From NCBI GenBank assembly GCA_003962985.1, contig RXKA01000078.1, positions 1-32,302 of the forward strand: DNA of 32,302 bases. The letters are read 5' to 3'. Position numbers and translations under genes: made by a program. Under the pieces are notes generated by a model. That model searched no databases. It was not told the origin of the DNA and saw nothing but the letters and a program-made list of their open reading frames with translations. The stretch comes from Pseudomonadota bacterium (GTDB taxonomy: Bacteria > Pseudomonadota > Gammaproteobacteria > Burkholderiales > UBA11063). Numbering within the stretch: the stretch's first letter is position 1; every line of letters begins with the position of its first letter. Shown one piece after another: positions 25,798 to 32,302 of the stretch.

Positions 25798-27717
25798 TTA
25801 CGCTATAAAAGTTAATAATTTTTTTATCAAATCATCCATATCATTAGTAGACTTTACATCAATTTTCTCACTATAAAATCTAAATTCTTCAAATATTACT
25901 TTCAATAAAGTTTTGGTTTCTATCTTAATATCAATATATGATTCAAAATTATTGTCGATATTATTACTAATTATTTCGCTTCTAGAATATAAGTCTTGAA
26001 TCTCTGAACTAGTGCTATTTAACATAAACTTTACATCTGGTAAAGTTATATCAATACAGATTTGTAAAACTCTAATGATATTGTGATAATACATAGAAAT
26101 CAGTTTTAATTCTTGAATTAATGAGTTAATTCCTTGCACTATGGTTATGGTATTATTTATCATTAATAGGTCAGAAATTCTTTTTTTTAATTTAGGATTA
26201 TCGGTATTTGCCAATAATTTATTTAATAATTCTGGGGTAATCAGAACTTTCTTCATCGCAGTCACATCCAAATTATTAGCCCTCTGATATCCTGTTATTT
26301 CTGAAAGCGTAGCAGTGATATCGAGAACACCAGTATGTATTTTTTTAAAGTATGCTAACTCACTATTTATTGTTGTTAAATTATTTCTTATTTCATTGAA
26401 TGTTTGTTGTTGATAACAACTAAAAATAATGTCTGACAGTATATTCCACAGCTCGTCAAATTTTATTTGGTTTTCATGAACATTGATAGCTTGAATCTTT
26501 ACAAATTCAGACACGGCAATGATCATAAATATTAGATACACTTCATTGTCTTGTTCAGAATACCTCTTAATAAAATTAAAAAGCATCTTACTGTGTTCCT
26601 CTTCTTGAAAATATTTATTAACCATATTTTGAATTTCTTGATATCTTAGTTCGTGAGATAATCTTCCAAATAATTTTTCAACATCTCTAAATGTTTTAAA
26701 TTCTTTAGAAATCCAAAAGCATAATTTGCCTATTCTGTATTTTTTAAATATTTTATAGCTTATATAGTAAGTGTTACAGATATTTTCCATTACAATCTCG
26801 GGTAATGATGAAAGAGTATTGACTGCGTGAATAACATCAAAATGTTTATGTAAATATCCCAAAGCTGTTTTGTTTGGATTGTCTTTTATATCTACGGATT
26901 CGACATCACAAAACACAAATATAGTACATTTGTTTTTGTTGTCCTGATAATTAAGAGAATCTTTCAATATCAACAACTCATCCAATAAATACTTTGCAGA
27001 CTCTGCCGTTAAACGGTCAACTTCATCAACAAAAATCACCATCTCGTGGTTGCCTATATTGATCTTTCGTAAAATATCAACATGAGAAAGCCTCGGGAGT
27101 TTGGCAGCAATAATTTTCAATATTGCATTTCTATACAAGTACAATAAACCAACAAATATAAAAAGGAGAATTATCTTGTTCCCTAATACAGGATCAGGAA
27201 CCTGAATAAACCCATGAGTTAGAAGTTTATTAATCCATGATAGTTTACTGATTTTGACCAACAAATAAGTAATTAACCCAACCAATAAAACTTGAAGTAC
27301 AAACCCAATTGATAAGCTATTTTGATTACTTTCTTTTTTTAGATACGATACAGCATAAAAATCATTAATCATTCCACGATTTTTGTTAAACCTATTTAAC
27401 CAGTTTTTTGTTTTAAGACTGCTTGCAATTGTTGAATAAAAGCTCGATGTTACCTGTCCATTTTCTTCAAACTGGAATGCATTGAAATCAACAGTAATAA
27501 TATTCCTTTTTTTATCATTGATATTTTTAATATGCCCTTTCAGGATTTTTTTTATTGTCGACTTGCCAATACCCTGATTACCTGTAACTAGAATACTTTG
27601 AGAAATCTCAATACCTGGAGATTTTAAATATTTATTAAATAATTCTTCAGCCACATCATTAGAATCAGGATAAATTTCATAAGCACCTCTCGGATCAATA
27701 GAATCAGTTGCCATCAT
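25798..27717 (-). CDS. KAP-family P-loop NTPase with two membrane helices
   Basis: 639 residues from ATG 27717 (GTG at 27723 adds two residues, ATG 27714 removes one; none has a strong ribosome site). Residue numbers below count from that GTG. Walker A GNQGIGKS is at 48-55 and Walker B VIFVDEVDRL at 229-238, separated by two hydrophobic segments (about 137-157 and 182-198); the KAP-typical DFNAFQFEE strand follows Walker A (79-87). Membrane segments between the Walker motifs are the hallmark of the KAP group. The C-terminal 350 residues are helical, Ile/Asn/Lys-rich and unrecognised. KAP NTPases are patchily distributed and some are linked to anti-phage defence; nothing adjacent here gives an effector. 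Codon use is visibly richer in AAT, AAA and ATA than neighbouring nrdA, suggesting recent acquisition. Confidence 0.82.
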   Translation of the reverse strand: MMATDSIDPRGAYEIYPDSNDVAEELFNKYLKSPGIEISQSILVTGNQGIGKSTIKKILKGHIKNINDKKRNIITVDFNAFQFEENGQVTSSFYSTIASSLKTKNWLNRFNKNRGMINDFYAVSYLKKESNQNSLSIGFVLQVLLVGLITYLLVKISKLSWINKLLTHGFIQVPDPVLGNKIILLFIFVGLLYLYRNAILKIIAAKLPRLSHVDILRKINIGNHEMVIFVDEVDRLTAESAKYLLDELLILKDSLNYQDNKNKCTIFVFCDVESVDIKDNPNKTALGYLHKHFDVIHAVNTLSSLPEIVMENICNTYYISYKIFKKYRIGKLCFWISKEFKTFRDVEKLFGRLSHELRYQEIQNMVNKYFQEEEHSKMLFNFIKRYSEQDNEVYLIFMIIAVSEFVKIQAINVHENQIKFDELWNILSDIIFSCYQQQTFNEIRNNLTTINSELAYFKKIHTGVLDITATLSEITGYQRANNLDVTAMKKVLITPELLNKLLANTDNPKLKKRISDLLMINNTITIVQGINSLIQELKLISMYYHNIIRVLQICIDITLPDVKFMLNSTSSEIQDLYSRSEIISNNIDNNFESYIDIKIETKTLLKVIFEEFRFYSEKIDVKSTNDMDDLIKKLLTFIA

Positions 27718-27830
27718 AGTCACTTTCTGTAAAATTTATAATATTGTACACTATATTTATACATTGCTAATGTAAAATCAACAATTAATTTATTATGATT
27801 TTTTGTATAATAATATTTTAACAAATCAGT

Positions 27831-27877
27831 ATCAAATGTTTCGGAGTTATAATATTAGAAATTTATAACTATTTGAT
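27831..27877. repeat. Two-tier inverted repeat upstream of the KAP gene
   Basis: Outer arms ATCAAAT (27831-27837) and ATTTGAT (27871-27877) and inner arms GTTATAA (27846-27852) and TTATAAC (27863-27869) are both perfect. The spacing is asymmetric (8 nt and 1 nt between tiers). It lies about 110 bp upstream of the KAP start and could be a regulator site or an RNA structure; AT-richness makes chance matches possible. Confidence 0.4.
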
Positions 27878-28071
27878 ATATATAAATTTAATGCTTAGTG
27901 ATCCATGGTTCAATATTTAAAGTTGTGGAAAAAACTCATGTCATCCCAAAAAGAATAATTTCCTAACTGCTATTTATACCGAATAACATCCTAGATCACT
28001 ACTTACTTAAAGAAAATAATGAAAATAGTTGTAAAGTGCTCGGAACTTTAATGATGAATTGAGTCATATCG

Positions 28072-28134
28072 CCTGTTTTTAATAAATGATTAATAAGAAA
28101 TTTACGCCTACTTTTTAGTGATATTAAAAACGGG
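28072..28134. repeat. 13-bp inverted repeat with long loop
   Basis: CCTGTTTTTAATA (28072-28084) and TATTAAAAACGGG (28122-28134) match at 12 of 13 positions, the exception being a G-U pair in RNA. The 37-nt loop is unremarkable. It could be the arms of a small decayed element or a terminator-like hairpin. Confidence 0.4.
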
Positions 28135-28286
28135 AGCAGTGTCTCATGTATCTATTTAATATTAGCAATAACTAGTGTTTAAATACTAGGCTTTCTATTA
28201 TTACTCCCCACACGCCATTTAACTAAGATTTGCTGGTTTTTATCTTAATTACAATTTATATTTTCGAAAGGATATGTGGCAACAAT

Positions 28287-28315
28287 TTGACATACCGACT
28301 GGTCTGTATTATAAT
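28287..28315 (+). promoter_or_regulatory. Consensus sigma70 promoter of the isochorismatase-tetR operon
   Basis: TTGACA at 28287-28292 and TATAAT at 28310-28315, both perfect, with an ideal 17-bp spacer. It is the strongest promoter by sequence in the window and would need a repressor to be kept down. GAGGAG at 28378-28383 serves as ribosome site for the first gene. Confidence 0.88.
28290..28307 (+). promoter_or_regulatory. Putative TetR-family operator within the promoter spacer
   Basis: ACATACCGACTGGTCTGT is an inverted repeat of the form ACAnACCnnnnGGTnTGT. The core ACCnnnnGGT is the same as in the sites of NemR/YxaF-type TetR repressors (TAGACCnnnnGGTCTA). It fills the space between -35 and -10, so binding would block RNA polymerase. 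The tetR gene is the second gene of the same operon, which predicts autoregulation. Confidence 0.7.
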
Positions 28316-28388
28316 GCGCTACTGATATCAACAATAGCATAGACGATATTGTTGCAAAATAAAATCTATTTTATAATGAGGAGCAGAT

Positions 28389-28901
28389 ATGAATAAGGCA
28401 CTATTAATTATTGATTTACAAAATGACTATTTTCCAGAGGGTAAATTTCCATTGTGGAATACCGAACAAGTGCTAGGTAATATAAAACAATTAATTGCTA
28501 AAGCACAGCAGCAGGGAATGAAGATTATTCATATTCAACATGTTGCAGATAGTAGTTATGGAATTGCGCCATTTTTTAATGAAGGAACTTCTGGGGTTGA
28601 AATTCATCCACAAATTTTGCAAAGTGTACCAAATGGTGAAGTTGTAATCAAAAAATTTGCTGACTCATTTTATAATACTAATTTAAGTGACGTACTAGCC
28701 AAATCACAGATTGATGAATTACTTATTTGCGGGATGATGACTCAAAACTGTGTAACTCATACTGCAATATCTAAATCTGCCGAAAAATACAAAGTATCTG
28801 TAGTTGCGGATTGCTGTACTACCGTGGATGAGATGTTACATAACATAGCATTACATGCGCTTTCTACCCGAGTTGATTTAATTTCTGTGGCAAATATCTA
28901 A
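28389..28901 (+). CDS. Isochorismatase-family cysteine hydrolase
   Basis: 170 residues. The catalytic triad of the family is visible: Asp9 in ALLIIDLQNDYF, Lys88/89 in VVIKKFADSFYNT, and Cys121 in ICGMMTQNCVTHTA. A cis-peptide-like GMMTQNCV segment before the Cys is typical. Relatives hydrolyse amides or vinyl ethers (nicotinamide, ureides, isochorismate); the substrate here is unknown and there is no siderophore or NAD gene nearby. It is cytoplasmic and shares an operon with the TetR regulator that starts 1 bp after its stop, so its product probably acts on whatever inducer the regulator senses. Confidence 0.93.
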   Translation: MNKALLIIDLQNDYFPEGKFPLWNTEQVLGNIKQLIAKAQQQGMKIIHIQHVADSSYGIAPFFNEGTSGVEIHPQILQSVPNGEVVIKKFADSFYNTNLSDVLAKSQIDELLICGMMTQNCVTHTAISKSAEKYKVSVVADCCTTVDEMLHNIALHALSTRVDLISVANI

Positions 28902-28902
28902 T

Positions 28903-29487
28903 ATGTCAACTAAAGATATAATTTTGGATGCGGCTGAAACCTTGATTTTACAACAAGGTGTATCAGCAACATCTTTAAACGATATTTGTAAGTTGGCTGA
29001 AATTACCAAAGGTGGATTTTTTCATTATTTCAAATCAAAAAATGATTTGATTATTGAGTCAATCCAGCGTTTTTCACAGCATACATTAGATAAATATCAA
29101 AATCTCCTTAATCAATTGGATGGTAATGCAGTTGAGAAGCTAAAGCTATTTTTTAATAATTTTGAACATGAGATCTTAACTAGTGATTTAGTTGGTTGTG
29201 TGGTAGGAATTAGTGCACAAGAATTAGCGGTGAGCAACCCTGAATTGCAATCAACTATTGCGCAAGCATTTTCTCCTGTTATGAATTTCTTTGTGGAATT
29301 AATTGAAAGTGCTGCTCAACAGCAAGAGGTTAGTATTGATGCTCGTGCTGCATCGTTAATGTGGCTGGCTTGCTCTCAAGGGGCATTGATGTTGTATCGT
29401 GGCTTGGGTGATAAGCAAATTATTAGTATTGTTCTAGCTGAATATCGGAATGATTTATTTAAGAAATTAAACATTACCAACCATTAA
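28903..29487 (+). CDS. TetR/AcrR family transcriptional regulator
   Basis: 194 residues. The N-terminal HTH is typical: ILDAAETLILQQGVSATSLNDICKLAEITKGGFFHYFKSKNDLI (residues 6-49 in outline), with the FHYFKSK recognition end. The C-terminal ligand domain has LVGCVVGISAQELA and later ASLMWLACSQGALMLYR, as in NemR/LfrR-like TetR proteins that sense reactive or toxic small molecules. It begins 1 bp after the hydrolase stop codon and probably represses the operon through the site at 28290-28307. A strong hairpin terminator follows. Confidence 0.93.
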   Translation: MSTKDIILDAAETLILQQGVSATSLNDICKLAEITKGGFFHYFKSKNDLIIESIQRFSQHTLDKYQNLLNQLDGNAVEKLKLFFNNFEHEILTSDLVGCVVGISAQELAVSNPELQSTIAQAFSPVMNFFVELIESAAQQQEVSIDARAASLMWLACSQGALMLYRGLGDKQIISIVLAEYRNDLFKKLNITNH

Positions 29488-29542
29488 ATAGGCTTTGATA
29501 ACATATGATATAGCTACAATCAAACTATAATCAAGAACCTAC

Positions 29543-29582
29543 AATAGTAAAAGTCGCAATTAAAAGTGCGACTTTTACTATT
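29543..29582. terminator. Strong bidirectional hairpin terminator
   Basis: AATAGTAAAAGTCGCA (29543-29558) and TGCGACTTTTACTATT (29567-29582) form a perfect 16-bp stem around an 8-nt loop. Being symmetrical in its A and T runs, it can end both the tetR transcript and that of the small gene on the minus strand. Confidence 0.9.
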
Positions 29583-29616
29583 TGATAATATTAGCTAGAT
29601 AGTTATCAGTGTTTGA

Positions 29617-29769
29617 TTATAATACAAATACAACCACTGCAACAACTACCGCTACAACAACTCCAATTGCAATCCATTTACAAGGTTTTTTGCGTGCGCA
29701 ACATTTAGTTGCAGGAGCTTGTTCGTTACAGCATTCTTGCGTAGTTTCAGCTTTTAATTCTTCACTCAT
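29617..29769 (-). CDS. Small Cys-rich single-span membrane protein
   Basis: 50 residues, ATG at 29769 with an excellent GGAG site (minus strand AAAAGGAGAATAAAATG). The N-terminal half is acidic then cysteine-rich: ECCNE (Cys 13-14), KCC (Cys 23-24), and KPCK (Cys 30), followed by basic ARKKPCK and then an uninterrupted Val/Ala helix WIAIGVVVAVVVAVVVFVL to the end. The topology suggests a tail-anchored protein with a small cytoplasmic metal- or redox-active head. I do not recognise a family. A longer frame on the plus strand over this region has no ribosome site and Thr-repeat composition, and is a shadow of this gene's Val codons. Confidence 0.78.
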   Translation of the reverse strand: MSEELKAETTQECCNEQAPATKCCARKKPCKWIAIGVVVAVVVAVVVFVL

Positions 29770-29947
29770 TTTATTCTCCTTTTATAAAAGTAGTGTTATT
29801 CTACTATATTTGGTAAAAATAGGTATAATTAAATTTAAAATAGCTACTAAATCACCAAGGTTTAAGAGTAAATTATTTATTTAAAACAATATATTCATAG
29901 CATCCTAAACAAAGGTGAGCTTTTTTGTAAATTATTTTCTAAAAAAA

Positions 29948-29977
29948 TGACTATCTGGATAAATTCTTGTGTATAAT
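29948..29977 (+). promoter_or_regulatory. Probable promoter of purL
   Basis: TGACTA at 29948-29953, 18-bp spacer, TATAAT at 29972-29977. It lies about 40 bp before the first possible purL ATG. The -35 match is weak. The rest of the gap from 29770 is AT-rich with no gene seen. Confidence 0.5.
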
Positions 29978-29988
29978 CAGGGGTTAAT

Positions 29989-30001
29989 GTTGCAGTGCAA
30001 C
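29989..30001 (+). repeat. Palindrome in the purL leader
   Basis: GTTGCAGTGCAAC is a perfect odd-centred palindrome directly behind the expected transcription start. It could be a repressor site for purine control; it does not match the E. coli PurR consensus well. Confidence 0.4.
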
Positions 30002-30015
30002 CAAGAATATGATTT

Positions 30016-32302
30016 ATGAAAAGGTTTGATGTTATGGCGAATTTTAGGATTTTTGTAGAGAAACTGACTGAATTTAATGTTGAAGCACGACAATTACTAA
30101 ATAATATTAATCATAATTTACATCTAAACCTAACCTCCTTGCGAATTATCAATATTTATGATGTATTTGGTATTTCCCAGATGGAGCTCGAAAAAGCCAA
30201 ATACGTTGTTTTTGCCGAGCCGGTAGTAGACAACGTAGTAGTGGGTCAACTAGAAATCATTCATAATAAGTGGTTTGCAGTTGAACCACTCACAGGACAG
30301 TATGATCAACGCGCAGATTCTGCCGAACAAGCATTGAAATTATTAGGTATTACAAATAATAATCTTACGATTACAACAGGTAAGCTCATTATTATTGATG
30401 ATGAAATTAATGCCACCCAATTAGCACAAATCCAAAATTACTACCTTAATCCACTAGAAAATCGGATCAAAAATTTAGCGGTGTTAGAATTTATTCCACA
30501 GATTGTTGATCGTAGTCATGTTCCTGTGTATAATGGTTTTCGTGATTTTAATGAAACTAAATTGCAACAATTTCGCCGTGAACACGGTTTAGCAATGACG
30601 GATGCGGATTTGCTATGTATTCAAGCCTATTTCAAAGATAGTGAACTCCGCGATCCAACAGAAACAGAGATTCGAGTTTTAGACACTTATTGGTCAGATC
30701 ATTGTCGCCATACCACTTTTGAAACTTATCTTAATGAAATCTCATTTGCTGATGGTGAATTCAAATCAGCTTTTGAACAAGTATTTAATCATTATCAACA
30801 GGTGCGAAGCCAGTATTATGGGGAACGTTTAGCCAAGAAGCCAATTACATTAATGGATTTAGCAACTATTTGTGGCAAAGATTTACGTAAACAGGGTAAA
30901 TTAGCTAATGTTGAAATTTCAGATGAAATTAATGCTTGTTCACTGATTATTGATATTCAGGTCGATGGTAAACCGCAAAAATGGTCGCTACAATTTAAGA
31001 ATGAAACACATAATCACCCAACTGAAATTGAACCTTATGGTGGTGCATCAACTTGTGTTGGTGGGGCGATTCGCGATCCATTATCGGGACGTTCATATGT
31101 TTATCAAGCGATGCGTATCAGTGGTGCGGCTAATCCATTAGAGGAAATCAAGGATACTTTGAAAGGTAAATTACCACAACGAACAATTACCACCAAAGCG
31201 GCACATGGTTTTTCTAGCTATGGTAATCAAATTGGTTTAGCAACTACCTATGTTCGTGAAATCTATCACGCGGGTTATAAAGCAAAACGGATGGAAGTCG
31301 GAGTAGTTGTTGCAGCAGCACCATTTGCAAATATTCGCCGTGAACAACCTATCGCTGGTGATGTGATTATCTTAGTTGGTGGTAGAACTGGGCGCGATGG
31401 TTGTGGTGGTGCAACTGGCTCATCTAAAGAACATGATATTAATTCAGCTGCTACATGTAGTGCTGAAGTACAAAAAGGTAATCCAGTTACCGAACGTAAA
31501 ATCCAACGTTTATTTAGAAATTCTGAATTAACTAGGTTAATCAAGAAATGCAATGATTTTGGTGCTGGTGGTGTGTCGGTAGCTATTGGTGAACTAGCTG
31601 ATGGTGTCTTGATTAATCTTGATCGTGTACCAACCAAATATGTTGGCTTAACTGGTACCGAATTAGCCATTTCCGAATCACAAGAGCGTATGGCGGTTAT
31701 TGTTGCAGCAGCAGATGCAGATAAATTTATTGCACTTGCAGATAATGAAAATCTAGAAGCGGTAAAAGTAGCCGATGTAACCAAAGAACAGCGTATGACG
31801 ATGGTATATCATGGGGATAAAATCGTTGATTTATCACGTGAGTTTTTGAATACCAATGGTGCTAAATCTTATGCGCAGATAGTTGTTAGTTCGCCATTGC
31901 GTTCTAATAAACCTCAATCAATTCTTACTACTACAGATTTTATTACGGGTTATCGTCAACTAGTTGATAATTTAAACTGTTGTTCGCAGCAAGGTTTGAT
32001 TGATAATTTTGATGCGACTATCGGTACTTCAACATTATTAATGCCATTTGGGGGTAAATATCAGTTGACTCCAGTACAAGTTTCGGCACAATTATTACCA
32101 GTTGAGGGCCTAACTGATAGCTGTAGCTTAGCTAGCTATGGTTATGATGCTGATTTAGCTAGTTGGTCACCATTTCACGGGGCGTACTATGCAGTAATTG
32201 ATTCAATTGCTAAAATTGTGGCATGTGGTGGTGATTATCGTGAAATTCGTTTTTCGTTCCAAGAGTATTTTGAACGTCTTGGACAAAATCCTGAAAAATG
32301 GG
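30016..32302 (+). CDS. purL: Phosphoribosylformylglycinamidine synthase (3' partial)
   Basis: 762 codons are visible before the window ends; the full protein should be about 1200-1300 residues. It uses ATP and glutamine to make FGAM in purine synthesis. The active-site segment is DTYWSDHCRHTTF (about residues 223-235), followed by the ATP-site motifs FKNETHNHPTEIEPYGGASTCVGG in outline, AAHGFSSYGNQIGLATTYV and GGRTGRDGCGGATGSS. This DTYWSDHCRHTTF pattern is that of the Clostridia/Bacteroidetes single-chain PurL, whereas E. coli-type enzymes read SEHCRHKIF. The start may be ATG 30016 or ATG 30034 (AAAGG is 10 nt before the latter). The gene is alone, downstream of the small membrane protein. 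Confidence 0.93.
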   Translation, partial: MKRFDVMANFRIFVEKLTEFNVEARQLLNNINHNLHLNLTSLRIINIYDVFGISQMELEKAKYVVFAEPVVDNVVVGQLEIIHNKWFAVEPLTGQYDQRADSAEQALKLLGITNNNLTITTGKLIIIDDEINATQLAQIQNYYLNPLENRIKNLAVLEFIPQIVDRSHVPVYNGFRDFNETKLQQFRREHGLAMTDADLLCIQAYFKDSELRDPTETEIRVLDTYWSDHCRHTTFETYLNEISFADGEFKSAFEQVFNHYQQVRSQYYGERLAKKPITLMDLATICGKDLRKQGKLANVEISDEINACSLIIDIQVDGKPQKWSLQFKNETHNHPTEIEPYGGASTCVGGAIRDPLSGRSYVYQAMRISGAANPLEEIKDTLKGKLPQRTITTKAAHGFSSYGNQIGLATTYVREIYHAGYKAKRMEVGVVVAAAPFANIRREQPIAGDVIILVGGRTGRDGCGGATGSSKEHDINSAATCSAEVQKGNPVTERKIQRLFRNSELTRLIKKCNDFGAGGVSVAIGELADGVLINLDRVPTKYVGLTGTELAISESQERMAVIVAAADADKFIALADNENLEAVKVADVTKEQRMTMVYHGDKIVDLSREFLNTNGAKSYAQIVVSSPLRSNKPQSILTTTDFITGYRQLVDNLNCCSQQGLIDNFDATIGTSTLLMPFGGKYQLTPVQVSAQLLPVEGLTDSCSLASYGYDADLASWSPFHGAYYAVIDSIAKIVACGGDYREIRFSFQEYFERLGQNPEKW

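Larger units (their letters stand above)
27724..28278. other. Gene-free, very AT-rich stretch between the KAP gene and the isochorismatase operon
   Basis: No frame with a credible start, ribosome site and protein-like composition was seen on either strand, and no tRNA-like cloverleaf. It holds two sizeable inverted repeats (listed separately) and a small one, CTAGT at 28172-28176 with ACTAG at 28185-28189. It is likely a mixture of the KAP promoter region and decayed DNA. Confidence 0.5.
28279..28355. repeat. Three copies of a CAACAAT motif around the isochorismatase promoter
   Basis: GCAACAAT (28279-28286) just before the -35 box, CAACAATA (28329-28336) and TATTGTTG (28347-28354, with C at 28355) in the leader. 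The last two make a perfect 8-bp hairpin with a 10-nt loop; the first and last make a perfect 8-bp inverted repeat across the promoter. They may be extra repressor half-sites or a leader hairpin. Confidence 0.45.

Noticed and set aside
27724..28388. CRISPR array or tRNA in the gene-free stretch
   Set aside because: No regularly spaced direct repeats and no cloverleaf or CCA end were found; only inverted repeats.
29609..29884. 91-codon frame on the plus strand with Thr repeats
   Set aside because: No ribosome site, low-complexity Thr codons that are the complement of Val codons of the minus-strand microprotein gene, and it runs through that gene's promoter region.
31275..31784. Minus-strand frame of 169 codons inside purL
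   Set aside because: Antisense shadow of the purL ATP-site region; Ser/Ala-rich composition and no start signal.

Overview
The window is one stretch of an AT-rich bacterial chromosome with dense, mostly housekeeping genes. Lipid A and KDO genes (lpxK, kdsB), a YhdP-type AsmA protein, YidC of the inner-membrane type and lipoprotein or Sec signal peptides show a diderm (Gram-negative) organism. The lpxK - Trm112-like - kdsB order and the fused ribBA point to a proteobacterium of beta/gamma type with reduced GC; a Neisseriales-like lineage is my guess, not something the sequence proves. No rRNA, tRNA, CRISPR array, transposase or prophage was seen.

Layout. (1) 1-5611: the end of a lipoprotein with an NlpC/P60-like triad, then a minus-strand block: a Bcr/CflA-type MFS exporter, a PAS-LuxR-type regulator, rsgA and a Ste24-like M48 protease. 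(2) 5700-8590: the rpmH-rnpA-yidD-yidC cluster, split by a small convergent secreted-protein gene that overlaps the end of rnpA; yidC ends in a clear intrinsic terminator. (3) 8631-10072: an NfeD/SPFH membrane pair, closed by a bidirectional terminator. (4) 10063-16913, minus: an envelope operon lpxK - Trm112-like - kdsB - degenerate HAD phosphatase - yhdP with overlapping or nearly touching genes. The HAD gene appears to start at a rare ATT codon. (5) 17004-18755: a HAD-IB hydrolase (plus) facing a Gfo/Idh/MocA oxidoreductase (minus). (6) 18818-22530, minus: the complete riboflavin operon ribD-ribE-ribBA-ribH behind an extended -10 promoter and an FMN riboswitch. (7) 22733-25754: nrdA (class Ia ribonucleotide reductase large subunit) behind a promoter and two NrdR boxes exactly 31 bp apart; nrdB is not here.

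(8) 25798-29769 is the accessory part: a lone membrane KAP-type P-loop NTPase, about 0.6 kb of very AT-rich gene-free DNA with inverted repeats, an isochorismatase-like hydrolase plus TetR regulator operon with a consensus promoter and an operator inside its spacer, and a 50-residue Cys-rich single-span membrane protein found on the strand opposite a longer spurious ORF. (9) 30016-end: purL, cut by the window edge, whose active-site motif looks like the Firmicutes/Bacteroidetes-type enzyme rather than the usual proteobacterial one.

The strongest leads are the ATT start with its catalytically altered HAD protein, the KAP NTPase islet, the Cys-rich microprotein, the self-contained TetR operator circuit, the NrdR box pair, and the foreign-looking purL.
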